Assembly (NCBI RefSeq): GCF_000518245.1
Contig: NZ_KI912403.1
Coordinates: 320,600-384,599 of the forward strand
Direction of reading: 5' to 3'
Length of the DNA stretch: 64,000 bases
Origin: Brachyspira alvinipulli ATCC 51933
GTDB lineage: Bacteria > Spirochaetota > Brachyspiria > Brachyspirales > Brachyspiraceae
In this document: positions 26,814-36,322 of the stretch, in pieces
How the letters are laid out: every line of letters begins with the position of its first letter
How positions within the stretch are numbered: position 1 is the first letter of the stretch
Notes under the pieces: model-generated
Seen by the model: only the letters and a program-made list of their open reading frames with translations
Databases searched by the model: none
What the model was told of the DNA's origin: nothing
Program-made: the position numbers and the translations under genes

Positions 26814-27830
26814 ATGATAAAAGTTGATAATATAGTTAAATATTATGGTGAACATTTGGCATTGAAAGGAGTTTCCTATACTATCAATAAAGGTGAAGTA
26901 GTAGGATTTTTAGGTCCAAATGGTGCTGGAAAAAGCACAATGATGCGTATTATAACTGGATATCTTCCTGCAACTAGTGGGTATGTTTATTTAGATGATT
27001 ATGAGGTTTATGACAATCCTATAGAAATAAAAAAGAGAATAGGATATATGCCTGAAAATGTTTCTTTATATACAGAAATGACTGTTATAGATTATTTAAG
27101 GTTTTGTGCTAAATTAAAAGGAATACCAACTAAACATGTAAAAACAGCATTAGAAAATACAATAGAAATAACAGGATTAACTAAGTATAGAAATAGAATA
27201 ATAGGTCATTTATCTAAAGGTTATAAACAGCGTACAGGAATAGCACAAGCAATAATACATGATCCGGATGTTTTAATACTAGATGAACCTACTAGCGGAC
27301 TTGACCCTAATCAATTAATAGAAGTAAGATCATTAATTAAAAGTTTAGGCGGAACAAGAACTGTTATACTTTCTACACATATATTGAGCGAAGTAGAAGA
27401 TACTTGCGAAAGAGCATTGATTATAGACAGCGGAGAGTTAATAGCTGAAGACACAATAGAAGGGTTAAAAATGGCTATGGATAGAGAAATATTAGGAGGA
27501 AATATAGAACTTAAAGTAGCTAGCAGATACGAAGACGCACTTCTATGTGTTAGAGAAGTTAATGGGGTTATACAAGCAGAAAGTAATTCTTATGGTGATA
27601 TTATAATAGAATGTGAAAGAGGCAATGATTCAAGAGCAGCAATAGTAAAACATTTAGTTAATAATAATTTTGATGTTTTAGAGATAAGAGCTAAAGAGAG
27701 ATCATTGGAAGAAGTATTCATTTACTTTACTGATAAAAAGAAAAATGAAGACTTTGATAAATCAAAATATATAAAAGATGATATTATAAATAATAAAACA
27801 GAAGTAACTGAAGAAAAGAATGATTTATAA
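26814..27830 (+). CDS. ABC transporter ATP-binding protein (GldA-like)
   Basis: A 338-residue ATPase with Walker A GPNGAGKST, Q-loop region MPENVSLY, signature LSKGYKQR, Walker B VLILDEPTSGLD and switch histidine STHILSEVED. A C-terminal extension of about 110 residues after the nucleotide-binding domain is typical of the GldA/NatA export class. ATG 26814 is chosen over TTG 26811 because AAGGA lies 6 bases upstream. Its partner permease follows 22 bp downstream. The substrate is unknown; in other groups related pairs serve gliding or envelope export. Confidence 0.87.
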   Translation: MIKVDNIVKYYGEHLALKGVSYTINKGEVVGFLGPNGAGKSTMMRIITGYLPATSGYVYLDDYEVYDNPIEIKKRIGYMPENVSLYTEMTVIDYLRFCAKLKGIPTKHVKTALENTIEITGLTKYRNRIIGHLSKGYKQRTGIAQAIIHDPDVLILDEPTSGLDPNQLIEVRSLIKSLGGTRTVILSTHILSEVEDTCERALIIDSGELIAEDTIEGLKMAMDREILGGNIELKVASRYEDALLCVREVNGVIQAESNSYGDIIIECERGNDSRAAIVKHLVNNNFDVLEIRAKERSLEEVFIYFTDKKKNEDFDKSKYIKDDIINNKTEVTEEKNDL

Positions 27831-27852
27831 ATAACAATTAAAGAGGTTAATA

Positions 27853-28560
27853 ATGAGAAACATATATGTTATATTTTCAAGAGAGATTCAATCCTTTTAT
27901 GTATCGCCTTTATACTATATATTAGGATTTATATATTTAGCATTAACAGGCTATTTTTTTACTATAGAGGTTTATTATAGCAGATTAGCTGTTATGGAAA
28001 ACACAATGTATAATATTGGTTTCTTTACAATATTATTTCTTTCAATTCTTTGTATGAAATTAATAGCCGAAGAGAGAGCATCAGGTACTTTTGAGCTTAT
28101 AATGACTGCCCCTATAACTTCATTACAATATGTTATAGGAAAGTATTTATCTGTATTAGTAGTATATGCTTCTCTTCTCGTTATGACATTTGTTTATCCT
28201 ATACTTCTTATGATATTTGGAAAACCTGATATAGGAGTAATATTTAGCGGTTATTTAGGTTTATTCCTTCTTGGAACTGCTATACTTGGACTTGGATTAA
28301 TTGCTACAAGCATATCTAAAAGTCAATTAGTAGCTGCTATTTTAGGTGTATCTATGGGAGTATTTGCCTACATAATAAACTGGCTTAGCGAAATGTTTAC
28401 AGGAGCAAGTAAATTATTAAATGCCATTTCTATAACAACATACTTTTCTGATTTTACTAAAGGTATGGTAGATATACAAAATGTTATATTCTTTCTTATT
28501 TGGGCTGTTGCTTGCATATCTATTTCAACTATGTTTGTAGAATCTTATAAATGGCAGTAA
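27853..28560 (+). CDS. ABC-2 type permease (GldF-like)
   Basis: A 235-residue protein with six hydrophobic helices. It begins IYVIFSREIQSFYVSPLYYI and contains MKLIAEERASGTFELIMTAPI, the cytoplasmic coupling motif of ABC-2 permeases. It pairs with the upstream ATPase to form an exporter. The usual third Gld gene (GldG) is missing; an ankyrin gene follows instead. Confidence 0.83.
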   Translation: MRNIYVIFSREIQSFYVSPLYYILGFIYLALTGYFFTIEVYYSRLAVMENTMYNIGFFTILFLSILCMKLIAEERASGTFELIMTAPITSLQYVIGKYLSVLVVYASLLVMTFVYPILLMIFGKPDIGVIFSGYLGLFLLGTAILGLGLIATSISKSQLVAAILGVSMGVFAYIINWLSEMFTGASKLLNAISITTYFSDFTKGMVDIQNVIFFLIWAVACISISTMFVESYKWQ

Positions 28561-28580
28561 CAAATAAAGGTTTATAATAA

Positions 28581-29156
28581 GTGCATAAAATACTAGAATA
28601 TACCCAAAATAATGATTTTGATAATGTAAAAAAATGTTTGGAAGAGGATAGCACTTTGGCTGACAGCAGGGATGAAAATTCAAGATTTACATTATTAATG
28701 ATTTGTTCTAAAAAAGGGTATTTTGATATAGCAAAAATTTTAGTAGAAAGCGGTGCAAATATTAATGCAAGAAGTAAAACAGGTATTACTGCATTAATGT
28801 TTGCCTGTGCTGAAAAACAAGTTCGTATTGCAAAATATTTAATAGACTCTGGTGCTGATGTAAATTTAAGAGACAGACCTTTATTTTCTGCTTTGCTTTA
28901 TGCTTCACTTACAAAAGAACATGAGATAATAAAAGCATTAATACAAGCAGGAGCTGATGTTAATGCTAAAAACTTTAAGTTAGTAACACCTTTAATGTTT
29001 GCCTCTGGAATAAACGATATAGAAACAATAAAATTATTAATAGAAAATGGTGCGGATATAGAATATAAAAATAAAGATGGAGAAAGAGCTTTAGAATTCG
29101 CTATTCGTAAAGAACAAAAAGAAGCAGTAGATTATTTAAAAACTATTTCTAAATAA
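28581..29156 (+). CDS. Cytoplasmic ankyrin repeat protein
   Basis: A 191-residue protein made of about five ankyrin repeats (RFTLLMICSKKGYFDIAKIL, GITALMFACAEKQVRIAKYL, LFSALLYASLTKEHEIIKAL, KLVTPLMFASGINDIETIKL). It has no signal or membrane helix. The start is GTG with AAAGG about 10 bases upstream. It is the third gene of the ABC exporter operon (20-bp gap), so it may regulate or localise that transporter; this is an inference from position. Confidence 0.82.
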   Translation: MHKILEYTQNNDFDNVKKCLEEDSTLADSRDENSRFTLLMICSKKGYFDIAKILVESGANINARSKTGITALMFACAEKQVRIAKYLIDSGADVNLRDRPLFSALLYASLTKEHEIIKALIQAGADVNAKNFKLVTPLMFASGINDIETIKLLIENGADIEYKNKDGERALEFAIRKEQKEAVDYLKTISK

Positions 29157-29532
29157 CTTTGTATTTTTAAAAATACAAATAAAAGAAATAATTATACTTT
29201 CTAATATTAAAATAATAGTAAATATCACAGTTCCAAGATATATTTGATTATCCTTATCTATAAACGCCGTTAAATCTACTCCGTAAGTATTTATATCATA
29301 TAAAAGCATAATAAAGAAATAAGCACTAATTAATATATTTATAGATACAAATAGAATAATATGAACTTTATCCAATAGTTTTCGGTCTATATGAAAGTAT
29401 TTAATTAAAAAAATTTTTATTATTTTTATAAAGTAATAAAGAATAATAAATAATAAATAATAATAAACTTATTAAACTTTGAGCTATTAATATTGGGCTA
29501 AACATTATTATTTCAAATATTCTTACCATCAT
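29136..29532 (-). pseudogene. Frameshifted small membrane protein
   Basis: Two frames join into one plausible membrane protein of about 130 residues. The first, from ATG at 29532, reads MMVRIFEIIMFSPILIAQSL and continues to YKNN before running out. The second gives KYFHIDRKLLDKVHIILFVS and two more hydrophobic helices, ending at 29136. The switch lies at or near the A7 run at 29407-29413 (T7 in the gene), and loss of one base there would join them. The 3' end overlaps the ankyrin gene by 21 bp. It could be a true pseudogene, a slippage-controlled gene or a sequencing error. Confidence 0.55.
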
Positions 29533-29538
29533 AATTTT

Positions 29539-29566
29539 ATTATACTATACATATGTACTTTGTCAA
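29539..29566 (-). promoter_or_regulatory. Consensus promoter 6 nt before the frameshifted gene
   Basis: Minus strand: TTGACA (29561-29566), 16-bp spacer, TATAAT (29539-29544). The ATG at 29532 lies 6 nt after the -10 and has no ribosome binding site, so a leaderless message is predicted. Confidence 0.7.
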
Positions 29567-29636
29567 TTATAAAAATATTTAACATAATTATTTATAATCT
29601 GTTATATATGTTTGTAAATTTGTTACGGATATTGTT

Positions 29637-30410
29637 ATGGAAAAATATTTGATTTTCATATTTATAATATTAAGTAGTATATCATATACACAATATAATA
29701 TAGCAAATAAATATGATATTAGTAAAGAAGAAGACAGACTTTTTATATATTCAGAGAATGGTAATTATGAGGGAGTTAAAGAATTATTAAAAAATGGAAT
29801 AGATGTTAATATATTAGATAGCGATAAAATATCTCCTTTAATGCTTGCTTCATTCAATGGACATGAAGATATAGTGAATTTACTCATAAAAAATGGTGCT
29901 GATATTAATATTTCAAATAATTTTGGATATAACGCTATTATGGCAGCAGTATCTCAGGGACATTTTAATATTTTTAATATTTTATTAAAAAACGGTGCTG
30001 ATATTAACAATATTAATAATGATGGAAATAACATCTTGATAGAAGCTTGTTTTTCTAAAAATATAAATATTATAAAAAAAATAATAGATTTAGGCATAGA
30101 TATAGATCATCAAAATAATATGGGATACAGTGCCTTAATACAGGCTGTAATAAATGGATATGATGATGCTGTCAATGTTTTACTTGACAATTATGCTGAT
30201 ATAAATATAAAAAGTAATGATGGAAAAAATGCTTTGATGTTTGCTATTATTAGAGAGAATATTAATATAATTGATATTTTACTTAAACATAGTCCTAATA
30301 TTAATGTATATGATAATAATTCAAACAGTGTTTTAGATTATGCATATGACACTAATAATGAAAAAATTATTAATATGATTACAGAATATTACGAGAATAA
30401 TAATTTTTAA
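29637..30410 (+). CDS. Secreted ankyrin repeat protein
   Basis: A 257-residue protein with a hydrophobic N terminus (MEKYLIFIFIILSSISYTQ) that may be a signal peptide. About six ankyrin repeats follow, each with the pattern SPLMLASFNGHEDIVNLLIKNGADIN. No strong ribosome binding site precedes the ATG. If exported it would be a periplasmic or surface interaction protein. The repeats are regular and intact. A hairpin after the gene (30455-30487) is the probable terminator. Confidence 0.8.
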   Translation: MEKYLIFIFIILSSISYTQYNIANKYDISKEEDRLFIYSENGNYEGVKELLKNGIDVNILDSDKISPLMLASFNGHEDIVNLLIKNGADINISNNFGYNAIMAAVSQGHFNIFNILLKNGADINNINNDGNNILIEACFSKNINIIKKIIDLGIDIDHQNNMGYSALIQAVINGYDDAVNVLLDNYADINIKSNDGKNALMFAIIRENINIIDILLKHSPNINVYDNNSNSVLDYAYDTNNEKIINMITEYYENNNF

Positions 30411-30454
30411 AAAATTCTATTTAGTTATCATAATTTATTTTTTTTATTAATTTC

Positions 30455-30487
30455 AATCCGATAAATAATCTACCAAATATCGGGATT
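30455..30487 (+). terminator. Terminator-like hairpin abutting the next start codon
   Basis: Stem of nine pairs with one bulged G (30455-30463 with 30478-30487), 14-base loop, then a T run 30486-30491. The ATG of the next gene is at 30493, immediately after the T run. Confidence 0.55.
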
Positions 30488-30492
30488 TTTTA

Positions 30493-32085
30493 ATGGAACA
30501 AGAGCAGAATTTTATAAAAAATGATGAAAATTATGAAGCCCCAAATGAAAAATCCTCATCAAAAAGTATTATGTTAATCTTATTGCTGTTCATATCTATA
30601 GTAGCAGGAATATGCTATTGGATTTATAACAGAAATAGTTCATATTATAATAATTACATTACAAATGTTTATAGTAACTCTGCCTATACATTAAGCAACT
30701 TTCAGATAAGCAATAAAAATGATATTTTAAACAGGTATAATATAAAAAAGAATTTAGATTATCTTATGGATATAAAATATGATGAGTATATAGCTCCTCA
30801 TGTTAATAACTTCAATTCAATAATAAATAACAATCCATTATTAAATTTAGATACAAGAACATTAATTATTATATTTGCAGGAACTATATTAACAATTTTA
30901 GCTTCCATATTTTTATTCAGAGGAAAAGAATTAGAACCATCAGAAGGAAATACAGAAAATATTGAAATAGAAAACAACAAAAAAGGAGATACAAAATCAA
31001 AAGAATTTAATGATATAAACTCAAATGATATTATAGAAAACAATGATAATAAAATAATAAATACAAATTATGACGGTGATAAGGTTGTTCTTAATAATTA
31101 TTATAAATACAATAAAAATGGAGATAATGTCCTTTGGAATGTTGTAAAAAAAGACAAAAATAAAATAAATGAAGAAAATGATATAAAAAAATTATCTATT
31201 ATGGCATTAAGAGAAATAGAATCAGGAAATGATGAAAAAGCAATTAATTTGTATACAAAAATCCTAGATATAGATAATGAAAATGTGCATGTTCTAAAAA
31301 ACAGAGCATTGGTTCAAAGCAAAAAGTATCAAGAAACTTCTGATAACAAATATTTTGATTCTGCTTTAAAAGACTATAATCAAATTATCAATATTAATAC
31401 ACTTCAAGAAGAAGATAATACAGATGCTCTTAAAGACAGGGCTGTACTTTATACAAAAAAATATCATTATACTTCAGATGAAGAATATTTTAATTTAGCT
31501 TTAAATGACTATAATAAGGTTATAGAAAATAATGATAATACAGATGATTTAAGTACATTACTTATATATTCAGATCTATATAATGAAAAATACAAAAATA
31601 CACATGATAAAAAATATTTTGATATGTCTTTAGATAATTACAACAAAGCCTTAAATATAGATAAGAATAATACATCTATCTACATAAATAGAGGATGGTT
31701 ATATTTAATTGATTATCAAATTTCTAATGATATAAAAAGTTTAAATAATGCTAAAAAAGATATTGAATACGGACTTAATATAGAAAAGAATAATTTTTAT
31801 CTATTAAATAACAATGGTATAGCATCTCTTTACAAATATAAATTAGAAAAACAAGTAAAACTTTTAAAAGAATCAGAATTTAATTTTTTAAATTCAATAA
31901 AAAATAATAAATCTATTTCTGTACTTGCAGAAAGCTATTATTATTTATCACTAGTTTATGAAGAGTATTCAAAACTATCAACCATTACAGCAGAAAAAAT
32001 GAAAGAATACACAGAAAAATCTAAACATTATTTAGATGAAGCTGTAAAGTTAGGTTATAAAGATGCTGTAAAAACTGCAAATTAA
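30493..32085 (+). CDS. Membrane protein with TPR-like repeats
   Basis: A 530-residue protein. It has a membrane helix at about residues 25-44 (IMLILLLFISIVAGICYWIY), a second helix at about 122-140 and an acidic Asn-rich linker. TPR-like repeats run from about residue 235 to the end, several with the insertion K-Y-x-x-[TS]-x-[DN]-x-x-Y-F. This insertion recurs in at least four repeats, so they arose by local duplication. No ribosome binding site is seen, only a terminator-like hairpin. The function is unknown, probably protein assembly at the membrane. Confidence 0.75.
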   Translation: MEQEQNFIKNDENYEAPNEKSSSKSIMLILLLFISIVAGICYWIYNRNSSYYNNYITNVYSNSAYTLSNFQISNKNDILNRYNIKKNLDYLMDIKYDEYIAPHVNNFNSIINNNPLLNLDTRTLIIIFAGTILTILASIFLFRGKELEPSEGNTENIEIENNKKGDTKSKEFNDINSNDIIENNDNKIINTNYDGDKVVLNNYYKYNKNGDNVLWNVVKKDKNKINEENDIKKLSIMALREIESGNDEKAINLYTKILDIDNENVHVLKNRALVQSKKYQETSDNKYFDSALKDYNQIININTLQEEDNTDALKDRAVLYTKKYHYTSDEEYFNLALNDYNKVIENNDNTDDLSTLLIYSDLYNEKYKNTHDKKYFDMSLDNYNKALNIDKNNTSIYINRGWLYLIDYQISNDIKSLNNAKKDIEYGLNIEKNNFYLLNNNGIASLYKYKLEKQVKLLKESEFNFLNSIKNNKSISVLAESYYYLSLVYEEYSKLSTITAEKMKEYTEKSKHYLDEAVKLGYKDAVKTAN

Positions 32086-32107
32086 ATAAAAATAAATTGG
32101 AGAAATT

Positions 32108-33307
32108 ATGACTGTAGAAGAGTTTTGCAGTAAATATACTGTAAATAGAGAAAATACAAATTCAGAAAAATGGGAAACTATTAAAGATAAAAGATTTAAT
32201 GCTTCAGGACTTACTCCTATGTGGGTAGCAGATATGGAATTTAAAGCTCCGGATGAAATATTAAATGCATTGCATGAAAGAGTATCTCATGGAGTATTTG
32301 GATACACAGTTATTTGGGACAGCTATTTTGAAGCTTTCTTTAATTGGCAGAAAAACAGATACAATATATTTTTACAAGAAGATTGGATTTTCTTCTCTAC
32401 GGGTTTGGTTACGGCTTTATATTGGCTTGTAAATGCTTTTACAAATAAAAATGATAGTGTAATAATACTTACGCCTGTTTATTATCCTTTTTCAAATGCA
32501 GTTAAAGATAATGAAAGAAAATTAATAACTGTTGATTTAAAAAATGATAATGGAATATTCTATATAGATTTTGATATGCTTGAAAAAAAGATTATAGAAA
32601 ATAAACCTAAACTTTTTATTTTCTGCAATCCGCATAATCCTGTAGGAAGAGTTTGGACTGATGAAGAAATAGATAAAACTTTTGATATATGCAAACGCCA
32701 TAATGTTTATATAGTTTCTGATGAAATACATCAGGATATTAATTTAGGTATTAAACCTTTTCTATCTGCCCTATCCATAAAAAATAAAGATAAATATATT
32801 GACAGATTAATAGTATTAACTTCACCTTCTAAAACATTTAATTTAGCATGCCTTTTAAACTCTCATATAATAATACCAAATGAAGATATGAGAAATACAT
32901 ATACAAAATACATAAATACAATAAATAAAACAGAGCTTAGTTTAATGGGTATGATAGCAGCTGAGGCAGGATATAGATATGGAAGTGATTGGCTTGATGG
33001 TTTATTAAAAGTTATTAAAAGAAATTATGAATATATAAGAGATGAATTCAAAAAAGAAGTACCAGAAATAGTAACTTCCCCTCTTGAAGGAACATATTTG
33101 CCGTTTTTTGATTTAAGAAATATAATCAATAAAAACAGAGTGAAGGAGTTTATACAGGATGACTGTAAAATAGCTGTAGACTTTGGAGAGTGGTTTGGAG
33201 ATAATTTTAAAGGTTTTATAAGAGTTAATATAGCAACAGATTTTAAATATATAGAACATTTTGTAAAGCAAACTGTTTGGCATTTAAAAAACAAAAGCTA
33301 TAAATAA
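32108..33307 (+). CDS. MalY/PatB-type C-S lyase aminotransferase
   Basis: A 399-residue PLP enzyme of the aminotransferase I/II fold. It shows LTPMWVADMEFKAPDEI, FCNPHNPVGRVW, VSDEIHQDINL and the PLP lysine in SPSKTFNLACL. These are typical of MalY/PatB cystathionine beta-lyases, which split cystathionine or cysteine to pyruvate, ammonia and a thiol or H2S. The C-terminal RVNIATDFKYIEHFV binds the substrate carboxylate. GGAG lies 6 bases before the ATG. No methionine genes adjoin it, so the in vivo role (catabolic or biosynthetic) is open. Confidence 0.88.
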   Translation: MTVEEFCSKYTVNRENTNSEKWETIKDKRFNASGLTPMWVADMEFKAPDEILNALHERVSHGVFGYTVIWDSYFEAFFNWQKNRYNIFLQEDWIFFSTGLVTALYWLVNAFTNKNDSVIILTPVYYPFSNAVKDNERKLITVDLKNDNGIFYIDFDMLEKKIIENKPKLFIFCNPHNPVGRVWTDEEIDKTFDICKRHNVYIVSDEIHQDINLGIKPFLSALSIKNKDKYIDRLIVLTSPSKTFNLACLLNSHIIIPNEDMRNTYTKYINTINKTELSLMGMIAAEAGYRYGSDWLDGLLKVIKRNYEYIRDEFKKEVPEIVTSPLEGTYLPFFDLRNIINKNRVKEFIQDDCKIAVDFGEWFGDNFKGFIRVNIATDFKYIEHFVKQTVWHLKNKSYK

Positions 33308-33308
33308 T

Positions 33309-34250
33309 TCATTCACCGCTTACTCTGCTGCATATACCTTCTAGTATTATATTATAATCTTTTGTATTTTCTATATTAAGAAGATGTCCTGCATTTTCTA
33401 CAATAAATAAATCTTTATCCGGTGCTGTTATAGTTTCAAAATATTTTTTTACTAATACAGTAGGAACCTGCCAATCATTAGCTCCGCATATAAAAAATAT
33501 AGGTATATCAAAGTTTTTAAAACTGCTTGTATCATAGTCTATCAAATAATTTATTATATTCTTATTCAATTTTAATGTAGAATTAAAAACATCTTTAAAT
33601 GAAAAAACAGGGCTTTTATGAATAATAGCTGAAAGTTTATCATTACCTTCATAGTATCCGGCTAATTTATATTTTGCCTGAACTTCTCTAAAATCTTTAA
33701 ACATCTTAAAAACATTATCTTTATTTATACAATATGGATAATCATGCAGTTTATTTAATTTATCAATATATTTTTTATTTCCGCTTTTTTTAACAATATC
33801 AAAACAATAATCAAAACCTATCTTCTCCCCTACCCTAAAACTCACAACCTGTCCCATTCCTATATATGCAGAAACATAATTTTTATATTTCTTTATAAAC
33901 TCCATTCCTAGAACACTACCCCATGAATGCCCTAATATTATAATATGCTTAGTATTATATTTAATTCTTACATAATCAATAGTTTCTTTCAAATCATTTA
34001 TAAGCGTTTCTAATGTTATACTATCCGGTAATGATTTGTTTTTTATTTGAGTTTTTCCTGCACCTCTTTGATCATAATAAATTAAATTATAATTCTGAGT
34101 ATTTGAATGCATTTTATATAAAAAATAACTTTCGGTTTCTCCAGGTCCTCCATGAAGAAATATCAATGATGTATTAGATTTCTTTGGGTAATGTATAAAA
34201 TACTGCTTTATGTTATTTATATCAACATATTCTTCAAAAAACTCATCCAT
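33309..34250 (-). CDS. Alpha/beta hydrolase, prolyl aminopeptidase-like
   Basis: A 313-residue hydrolase with the oxyanion motif LHGGPGETESY, YYDQRGAGKT and nucleophile elbow LGHSWGS (Ser109). The acid is in FICGANDWQVPT and the catalytic His in VENAGHLLNIE. The HGGPG and DQRGAGKS pattern is characteristic of the proline iminopeptidase family, which removes N-terminal residues from peptides. It converges on the lyase gene with one base between stops. There is no signal peptide, so it is cytoplasmic. Confidence 0.85.
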   Translation of the reverse strand: MDEFFEEYVDINNIKQYFIHYPKKSNTSLIFLHGGPGETESYFLYKMHSNTQNYNLIYYDQRGAGKTQIKNKSLPDSITLETLINDLKETIDYVRIKYNTKHIIILGHSWGSVLGMEFIKKYKNYVSAYIGMGQVVSFRVGEKIGFDYCFDIVKKSGNKKYIDKLNKLHDYPYCINKDNVFKMFKDFREVQAKYKLAGYYEGNDKLSAIIHKSPVFSFKDVFNSTLKLNKNIINYLIDYDTSSFKNFDIPIFFICGANDWQVPTVLVKKYFETITAPDKDLFIVENAGHLLNIENTKDYNIILEGICSRVSGE

Positions 34251-34281
34251 TTATTATGATCCTATTATTTTATATATTAAT

Positions 34282-34310
34282 TATATAATATAAATAATAA
34301 TTACTGTCAA
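34282..34310 (-). promoter_or_regulatory. Promoter of the alpha/beta hydrolase gene
   Basis: Minus strand: TTGACA (34305-34310), 17-bp spacer, TATATA (34282-34287), with AGGATC before the ATG. Confidence 0.65.
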
Positions 34311-34359
34311 CAATTTTTATAGTAATACTAAAAATATGTATTTAATATTTAATTAAATT

Positions 34360-35082
34360 TTATTTTTTAATGTATTTTTTAGCATTTTCTAAAATATTCA
34401 CAATATCATTATAGCCTTTTGATCTTGCCATATCTAAAGCTGTTCTATCTCTATAATCTTTGGCATTAATATTCGCACCTTTAGAAATTAAAAGTTTTAT
34501 AATTTCAAGATTGCCATTTTGTGCTGCATACATTAAAGGTGTTTGATATTGATAATCTCTTGAATTTACATCGGCTCCATTTTCTAATAAAAATTCTGCA
34601 GATTCTAAATTATTAAAAATCAAAGCATGCATCAAAGCATTAATACCATAAGCATCTTTATCATTAATATCAACATACCTCATCAACTCCTTTATTCTTT
34701 CAATATCGCCTTTTTCAGCAGCTTTAAAAAACCTATCTTTTGCTAATGCTCTATCTAAAGAATTATGTACTTCTTTATCTTTTTTTACAATTTTATTTCT
34801 TTTCACTTTACTTACATATTTAATATAATTGCTGGCAGTAAATACAAAACTAAATGATAATATCAAAACAAACAGTATAATAAATACTTTATAATTCTTT
34901 TTTAAAAGAAATATTACAGAGTTTAGTATAAGTAATAAAGCTATGATATTAATAGTATAAAATAAACTATTTCTATTATAAAATATCATCATTGAAAAAG
35001 AATAAATAATAATATTGACAGATGCAACAATGATAATAACTGCAAATATATTTATTATAGCTTTTAATCTATTACTCACCAT
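34360..35082 (-). CDS. Membrane ankyrin repeat protein
   Basis: A 240-residue protein with three N-terminal hydrophobic helices (about residues 9-30, 38-58 and 67-85). A basic linker and about four ankyrin repeats follow (RFFKAAEKGDIERIKELM, GINALMHALIFNNLESAEFL, QTPLMYAAQNGNLEIIKLLI, RTALDMARSKGYNDIVNIL). It is 21 bp downstream of the first intact member of the unknown array family, on the same strand, and may be co-transcribed with it. The N-terminal topology resembles that of the PBP-like protein at 46792. Confidence 0.8.
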   Translation of the reverse strand: MVSNRLKAIINIFAVIIIVASVNIIIYSFSMMIFYNRNSLFYTINIIALLLILNSVIFLLKKNYKVFIILFVLILSFSFVFTASNYIKYVSKVKRNKIVKKDKEVHNSLDRALAKDRFFKAAEKGDIERIKELMRYVDINDKDAYGINALMHALIFNNLESAEFLLENGADVNSRDYQYQTPLMYAAQNGNLEIIKLLISKGANINAKDYRDRTALDMARSKGYNDIVNILENAKKYIKK

Positions 35083-35103
35083 TGATTTATTATAAACTAA
35101 AAA

Positions 35104-36204
35104 TCAATTAAATAAATAATCCAAATAATGCTCCTTATTTATATACTCTTTTATATTATTATAATCAATATTTATATACTCTTTTATATTATTATAATCA
35201 ATCAATATTTTTTCATATCCATCATTTTTCATTACTATAACCCCAATATCAGTAATAAGAAATATTAAACTATTTATATCATTATAAAAATTATTTGGAG
35301 CATTATATTTTTTTAATAATTTTTCAGTATCGTTCACTAAATCTTTCAAATAAGGAGTAACTAATTTTTGATTATTCAAATCATAAATAAGAGAAACATT
35401 ATTTATAATAATTTCTTTACTGTTTTCTATTTTAGTAAGTCTTTTATATATACAAATAGTTTTTTCATCACAGTATAATATATTAAAAGCATATAAATAT
35501 TTAATTTGAATAAAATATTTTCTTAATTCAGAAACAGAATTTTTTTTCAAAAATGAATTAATTTCATCTGAAAGCTCATTTTCTTTTTTATACTGAAAAT
35601 CTTTTGAAAAACTAGATTCACCGTTAATATCAGAATTTATTTTTTCTTTATTATCTATAAATACATAATAAAAATTAAATAAATAACTAAGAATTACGCT
35701 TAATTCTCCATAGTTTTTTAAATATCCAAATTTGTATATATTAAATTTTTTTATATTTATTTTAGGTTCATCTATTAATTCAAAAACTCCTTCTATTTTT
35801 TTGGAATTAATATCCATAACATATTCAATCTTTGAAAGATTTTCAGTTTTTAAATTTATCTCTGAAATATTTTTTCTTTTTAAGCTTATAAATTCTTCTT
35901 CAGTATAATAATTAAAAATTTCTATTTTACTGCTGTTTCCTGCAATTTTATAAATACCAAAAAAATCTGCATTATTTATAAAAATTTTACCAGTATACAA
36001 ATAATGAATACCTTCATCAATATTTTCAAATTTATTGCAGTAAATGTATATATTATTAATCTTATCTTTAAGTATGGTAAAAATTATATCCTTTATATAA
36101 AAATAAGGACGATATTTATTTTTCATTAATAATTTAAAAATAATAATTAAAATAATAATAGAAATAATCAAAACAAAATATTCGTTATATAATATACTTT
36201 TCAT
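35104..36204 (-). CDS. Array family P, copy 6: membrane-anchored protein of unknown function
   Basis: A 366-residue member of a family I cannot assign. One membrane helix (residues 10-26) precedes ILKDKINNIYIYCNKF. Later family landmarks are GKIFINNADFF, SKIEYVMDINSKKIEGVFEL, NKEKINSDINGESSFS, ILYCDEKTICIYKR, YLKDLVNDTEKLLKKY and LIFLITDIGVIVM. It is shorter than copies 2-4 because the middle segment is reduced. Near the C terminus an 11-residue unit (IDYNNIKEYIN) is exactly doubled by a 33-bp tandem repeat. A short C-terminal LDYLFN matches the other members. No known domain is evident. Confidence 0.7.
   Translation of the reverse strand: MKSILYNEYFVLIISIIILIIIFKLLMKNKYRPYFYIKDIIFTILKDKINNIYIYCNKFENIDEGIHYLYTGKIFINNADFFGIYKIAGNSSKIEIFNYYTEEEFISLKRKNISEINLKTENLSKIEYVMDINSKKIEGVFELIDEPKINIKKFNIYKFGYLKNYGELSVILSYLFNFYYVFIDNKEKINSDINGESSFSKDFQYKKENELSDEINSFLKKNSVSELRKYFIQIKYLYAFNILYCDEKTICIYKRLTKIENSKEIIINNVSLIYDLNNQKLVTPYLKDLVNDTEKLLKKYNAPNNFYNDINSLIFLITDIGVIVMKNDGYEKILIDYNNIKEYINIDYNNIKEYINKEHYLDYLFN
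35138..35203. repeat. 33-bp tandem duplication inside array copy 6
   Basis: Two consecutive 33-bp units (35138-35170 and 35171-35203) differing only in their last base. The duplication stays in frame and doubles 11 residues near the C terminus. Other family members have a single unit. Confidence 0.9.
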
Positions 36205-36322
36205 CTATTAAACCTCATTTGCTATTATAATGTATCAAGTCTACAAAAGTTATAAGTCCTATAAACTTTATTGAAAATAAGTGATAAAAATAATTTCTGA
36301 AAATAAAATTAATTAATATAAT

